This document shows, in pieces, positions 33,201 through 35,034 of a DNA stretch of 35,034 nucleotides. Positions within the stretch are counted from its first letter, which is position 1; each line of letters begins with the position of its first letter. The notes under the pieces are model-generated. The model worked only from the letters and a program-made list of their open reading frames with translations, was not told the DNA's origin and made no database searches. Both the position numbers and the translations under genes were made by a program. Origin of the DNA: Candidatus Methanophagales archaeon (GTDB lineage Archaea > Halobacteriota > Syntropharchaeia > Alkanophagales > Methanospirareceae); NCBI GenBank assembly GCA_003336485.1, contig QENH01000180.1:1-35034 (forward strand). Direction: 5' to 3'.

Positions 33201-34097
33201 ATGAAAAGCAAATTGTTTATATTATTCGTAATTCTATCTCTTTGCCTGCAAATAGTTAGTGCAATTGATCCTATTGTAGAAAATGCAGATGCTATTTGGA
33301 ATCCGAATTTGGATACCACACCTACAAACCTTAATAGCACAACAAGCACAGTATTGCCAAGACCATTGATAGAATATCCGAACACTGTTTTTAATTTTGA
33401 GTTAAAGGAATCTCTGGAAGAACTCGCTAATAATGTGAGTAAAGCGTTGCCAAGACCATTGATAGAATATCCAAACACCGTTTTTAATTTTGAGTTAAAG
33501 GAATTTCCAGAAGAACTCGCTAATAATGTGAGTAAAGCATTGCCAAGACCATTGATAGAATATCCAAACACCGTTTTTAATTTTGAGTTAAAGGAATCTC
33601 CGGAAGAACTTACCACTAAGGCAAGTAAAGCATTATCAAGACCTTTGGTTGAATATTCAAACACAGTATTGAGTAAATCCTTGATCTTTCCTAAAGAACT
33701 CATCAACGACACCACACCACCAACAATCACGAACATAACCGTGACAAACATAACAGAAAATTCTGCAATGATAACATGGGAAACAGATGAGTTTTCAAAC
33801 AGCCTTGTCAAATACGGAACTTCTTCAAGTGCCTACACAAACGAGGATTTTAACAACTTTTTCGTGAAGAACCACTCTATTCCAGTATGCAATCTCTCGC
33901 AGGGAACAAAATATTACTTTGTTTTGAAGAGCGTTGATCTAAGTGGGAATTCGGCAGAGAGCTTGGAATATAGTTTTACTACTGCTGGCGTTCCAGGTAA
34001 GCTGATAACTTCTATTTCCACCGACAAATACGAATACACCGCAGGCGAGACTATGCCCATAAAGAAAAAAGTTGAGGTGGTAGAGTTAACATGTTAG
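33201..34097 (+). CDS. Secreted protein with 31-aa tandem repeats and fibronectin III-like domain
   Basis: 298 residues starting MKSKLFILFVILSLCLQIVS, a signal peptide; ggagg is 8 nt before this ATG, better than the ATG at 33195. Residues ~50-155 are just over three copies of a 31-residue unit (LPRPLIEYPNTVFNFELKES, LEELANNVSKA). Residues ~170-265 are a fibronectin type III / purple-phosphatase-N-like domain (TPPTITNITVTNITENSAMI, LSQGTKYYFVLKSVDLSGNS). The last segment (ISTDKYEYTAGETMPIKKKV) begins what is normally another beta domain but stops after ~15 residues, so the gene looks truncated. Probably a cell-surface protein. Confidence 0.75.
   Translation: MKSKLFILFVILSLCLQIVSAIDPIVENADAIWNPNLDTTPTNLNSTTSTVLPRPLIEYPNTVFNFELKESLEELANNVSKALPRPLIEYPNTVFNFELKEFPEELANNVSKALPRPLIEYPNTVFNFELKESPEELTTKASKALSRPLVEYSNTVLSKSLIFPKELINDTTPPTITNITVTNITENSAMITWETDEFSNSLVKYGTSSSAYTNEDFNNFFVKNHSIPVCNLSQGTKYYFVLKSVDLSGNSAESLEYSFTTAGVPGKLITSISTDKYEYTAGETMPIKKKVEVVELTC
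33349..33645 (+). repeat. 93-bp in-frame tandem repeat
   Basis: Three nearly identical 93-bp units, each beginning ttgccaagaccattgatag, followed by a shorter degenerate fourth (acctttggttgaatattc). They encode the 31-residue repeat of the secreted protein. The first three units differ by only a few bases, so expansion is recent or maintained by conversion. Confidence 0.9.
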
Positions 34098-34168
34098 AAC
34101 CCTATTAAATGCAATATTCCGAAAAGGTCGTTTGCAAGCGGGAAGACCGAAATACAGCAAAGAGGATG

Positions 34169-34188
34169 CCCCGGAATTTATTCCGTGG
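34169..34188 (+). terminator. Hairpin related to the one at 31983
   Basis: cggaat and attccg pair around tt, extended by outer CC/GG across one mismatch. The flanks ggatgcccc and ggtgg match those of the hairpin at 31983-32002 while the stem sequence differs. It lies between the truncated surface-protein gene and the small zinc-finger gene. Confidence 0.4.
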
Positions 34189-34222
34189 TGGAGCGGCTTA
34201 TAGAAAAGGGAGGTGAAAAATT

Positions 34223-34378
34223 ATGGGAAGAAGGGTATGTGATAATTGTGGCAAGGAAAAGGAAGTATCAGGAGGGAAGATATGTACAAATGGGCATTTT
34301 ATATGTTGGAGCTGCGCTGTCGGAGGATTCGGGCCCTCACTTAGAACGTGCCCATTGTGTGGGAAGCCTTTAAGATAA
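34223..34378 (+). CDS. 51-aa zinc-finger protein (RING/treble-clef-like)
   Basis: Starts MGRRVCDNCGKEKEVSGGKI and continues CTNGHFICWSCAVG and RTCPLCGKPLR. Cysteines in the order CxxC - C..GH - CxxC - CxxC could bind two zinc ions in a RING-like cross-brace. An excellent ribosome-binding site (gggaggtgaaaaatt) precedes the ATG. Small proteins like this may mediate protein-protein or nucleic-acid contacts; no function is assigned. Confidence 0.7.
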   Translation: MGRRVCDNCGKEKEVSGGKICTNGHFICWSCAVGGFGPSLRTCPLCGKPLR

Positions 34379-34454
34379 GGAATACAGAGGGTGTGGAAGA
34401 TATTAAAGCATCTCAAAGGAGATAAAAACAATAGAGGTAGAAGAGGTAGATGAA

Positions 34455-35034
34455 ATGAGAGTAATCTTCTCGGGAACGGCTTCTGTAATAAGTGAAATCG
34501 CAGAAAGATATGGATTAGAGGAAACTTGGGAAAAAATCCTTGAAAAGATGATCCGAATGAGTAGTTCCCAGATAAAAAAAGAAATATCTGGCGAGACACC
34601 GGGAAGGCGAATAGCCATAATGGTCAAAGAGGTTTCTCTTGGTGAAATATCTCTTGAAGAATTTCCATACGAACTCCAAAAACGACTAAATATCTCTTTA
34701 GAAAAGGCAAAAAAAATGGCTCCTGAACTTCTAGAAAAGATTCTAATTATTCCCGCTGACGCTGAGGGAGATATAATTATATCCGAAAATGCGGCTTCTG
34801 TAATAGATGAAATCGCAGAAAGTTATCGATTAGAGGAAACCCGAGAAGAAATGCTTGAAAAAATGAACCAAATGAGTCGTTCCCCGCAAAAAGAAGAAAT
34901 ATTCGACGAGTCGCCGAGAAGGCGAATAGCCAGTACGGTCAAAGAAGTTTCTCTTGGTGAAATATCTCTTGCAGAATTTCCATATGTACTCAAAAAACGA
35001 CTAAATATCTCTTTAGAAAAGGCAAAAAAAATGG
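34455..35034 (+). CDS. Partial repeat protein of unknown function (runs off window)
   Basis: The frame starts MRVIFSGTASVISEIAERYG after agaggtag and stays open to the window end (193 codons). It consists of a helical ~105-residue unit present almost twice: ASVISEIAERYGLEET then KEVSLGEISLEEFPYELQKR, LNISLEKAKKM; and again ASVIDEIAESYRLEET, KEVSLGEISLAEFPYVLKKR, LNISLEKAKKM. No signal peptide or known domain is recognised. The start is uncertain because an aaaggag at 34414 lies further upstream without an in-frame ATG. Confidence 0.65.
   Translation, partial: MRVIFSGTASVISEIAERYGLEETWEKILEKMIRMSSSQIKKEISGETPGRRIAIMVKEVSLGEISLEEFPYELQKRLNISLEKAKKMAPELLEKILIIPADAEGDIIISENAASVIDEIAESYRLEETREEMLEKMNQMSRSPQKEEIFDESPRRRIASTVKEVSLGEISLAEFPYVLKKRLNISLEKAKKM
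34479..35034 (+). repeat. 315-bp direct repeat
   Basis: The motif gcttctgtaata recurs at 34479 and 34794, and aaaaaaaatgg recurs at 34716 and 35031, both 315 bp apart. The repeat is in frame (105 residues) and its second copy is cut by the window edge. Confidence 0.85.

Noticed and set aside
33011-33259. 82-codon frame as a real protein
   Set aside because: The AbrB motif is preserved in another frame, so this is a frameshifted remnant.
33349-33645. Regular repeats that might be a CRISPR array
   Set aside because: Units are contiguous 93-bp in-frame coding repeats with no unique spacers and no palindromic short repeat.

Overview
The window looks like a chromosome segment of a methane- or alkane-metabolising archaeon of the ANME-1 (Methanophagales) / Syntrophoarchaeia / Archaeoglobi neighbourhood. 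Evidence: a complete F420H2:quinone/phenazine oxidoreductase (Fpo/Fqo) core operon in the order J-K-M-L-N-A-BCD-H-I, which as I recall it is the Archaeoglobus Fqo order; a clear methyl-coenzyme M reductase gamma subunit (McrG); archaeal BRE/TATA promoters, several apparently leaderless; an archaeal cobamide-salvage gene (CbiS type); and an archaeal polyprenyl diphosphate synthase. The exact lineage is inference.

Layout. 1-6.5 kb (mostly minus strand) is an accessory island: the 5' part of a type I DNA methyltransferase (hsdM), two AbrB-VapC type toxin-antitoxin pairs, a zinc-ribbon protein, an orphan antitoxin beside what looks like a deleted MazF-type toxin, and a secreted clan GH-A glycosidase with two decayed partial copies that share one deletion junction. 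6.5-10.3 kb (minus) holds an orphan mcrG, broken by a two-base shift in a GA-dinucleotide tract and then running in frame into a ~986-residue calcineurin-like phosphoesterase. 10.4-20.6 kb (minus) is the fpo/fqo operon, with fused B-C-D and an I subunit carrying four [4Fe-4S] motifs; no F420-oxidising F subunit is in the window.

20.6-26.5 kb (plus) starts from a divergent promoter and is the most interesting block: an unknown 186-aa protein, a 648-aa coiled-coil protein, a ~199-aa helical ESCRT-III-like protein, a MIT-AAA ATPase with Vps4/CdvC hallmarks, and a membrane-anchored 363-aa protein. I read this as a candidate membrane-remodelling (ESCRT/Cdv-like) system in a lineage expected to divide with FtsZ. 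26.5-30.7 kb is housekeeping: FdhD-like protein, a convergent polyprenyl synthase, and a divergent cobT/cbiS cobamide pair. 30.7-35.0 kb (plus) is accessory again: a structured leader or ncRNA candidate, membrane and secreted proteins of unknown function, an antitoxin remnant, a surface protein with 93-bp tandem repeats, a tiny zinc-finger protein and a partial gene built of 315-bp repeats.

Together the fpo/fqo genes would make a membrane proton-pumping module feeding electrons from reduced F420 or ferredoxin to a membrane quinone or phenazine. CobT and CbiS would complete cobamides for methyltransferases. No tRNA, rRNA, CRISPR array or intact transposase was recognised by eye.
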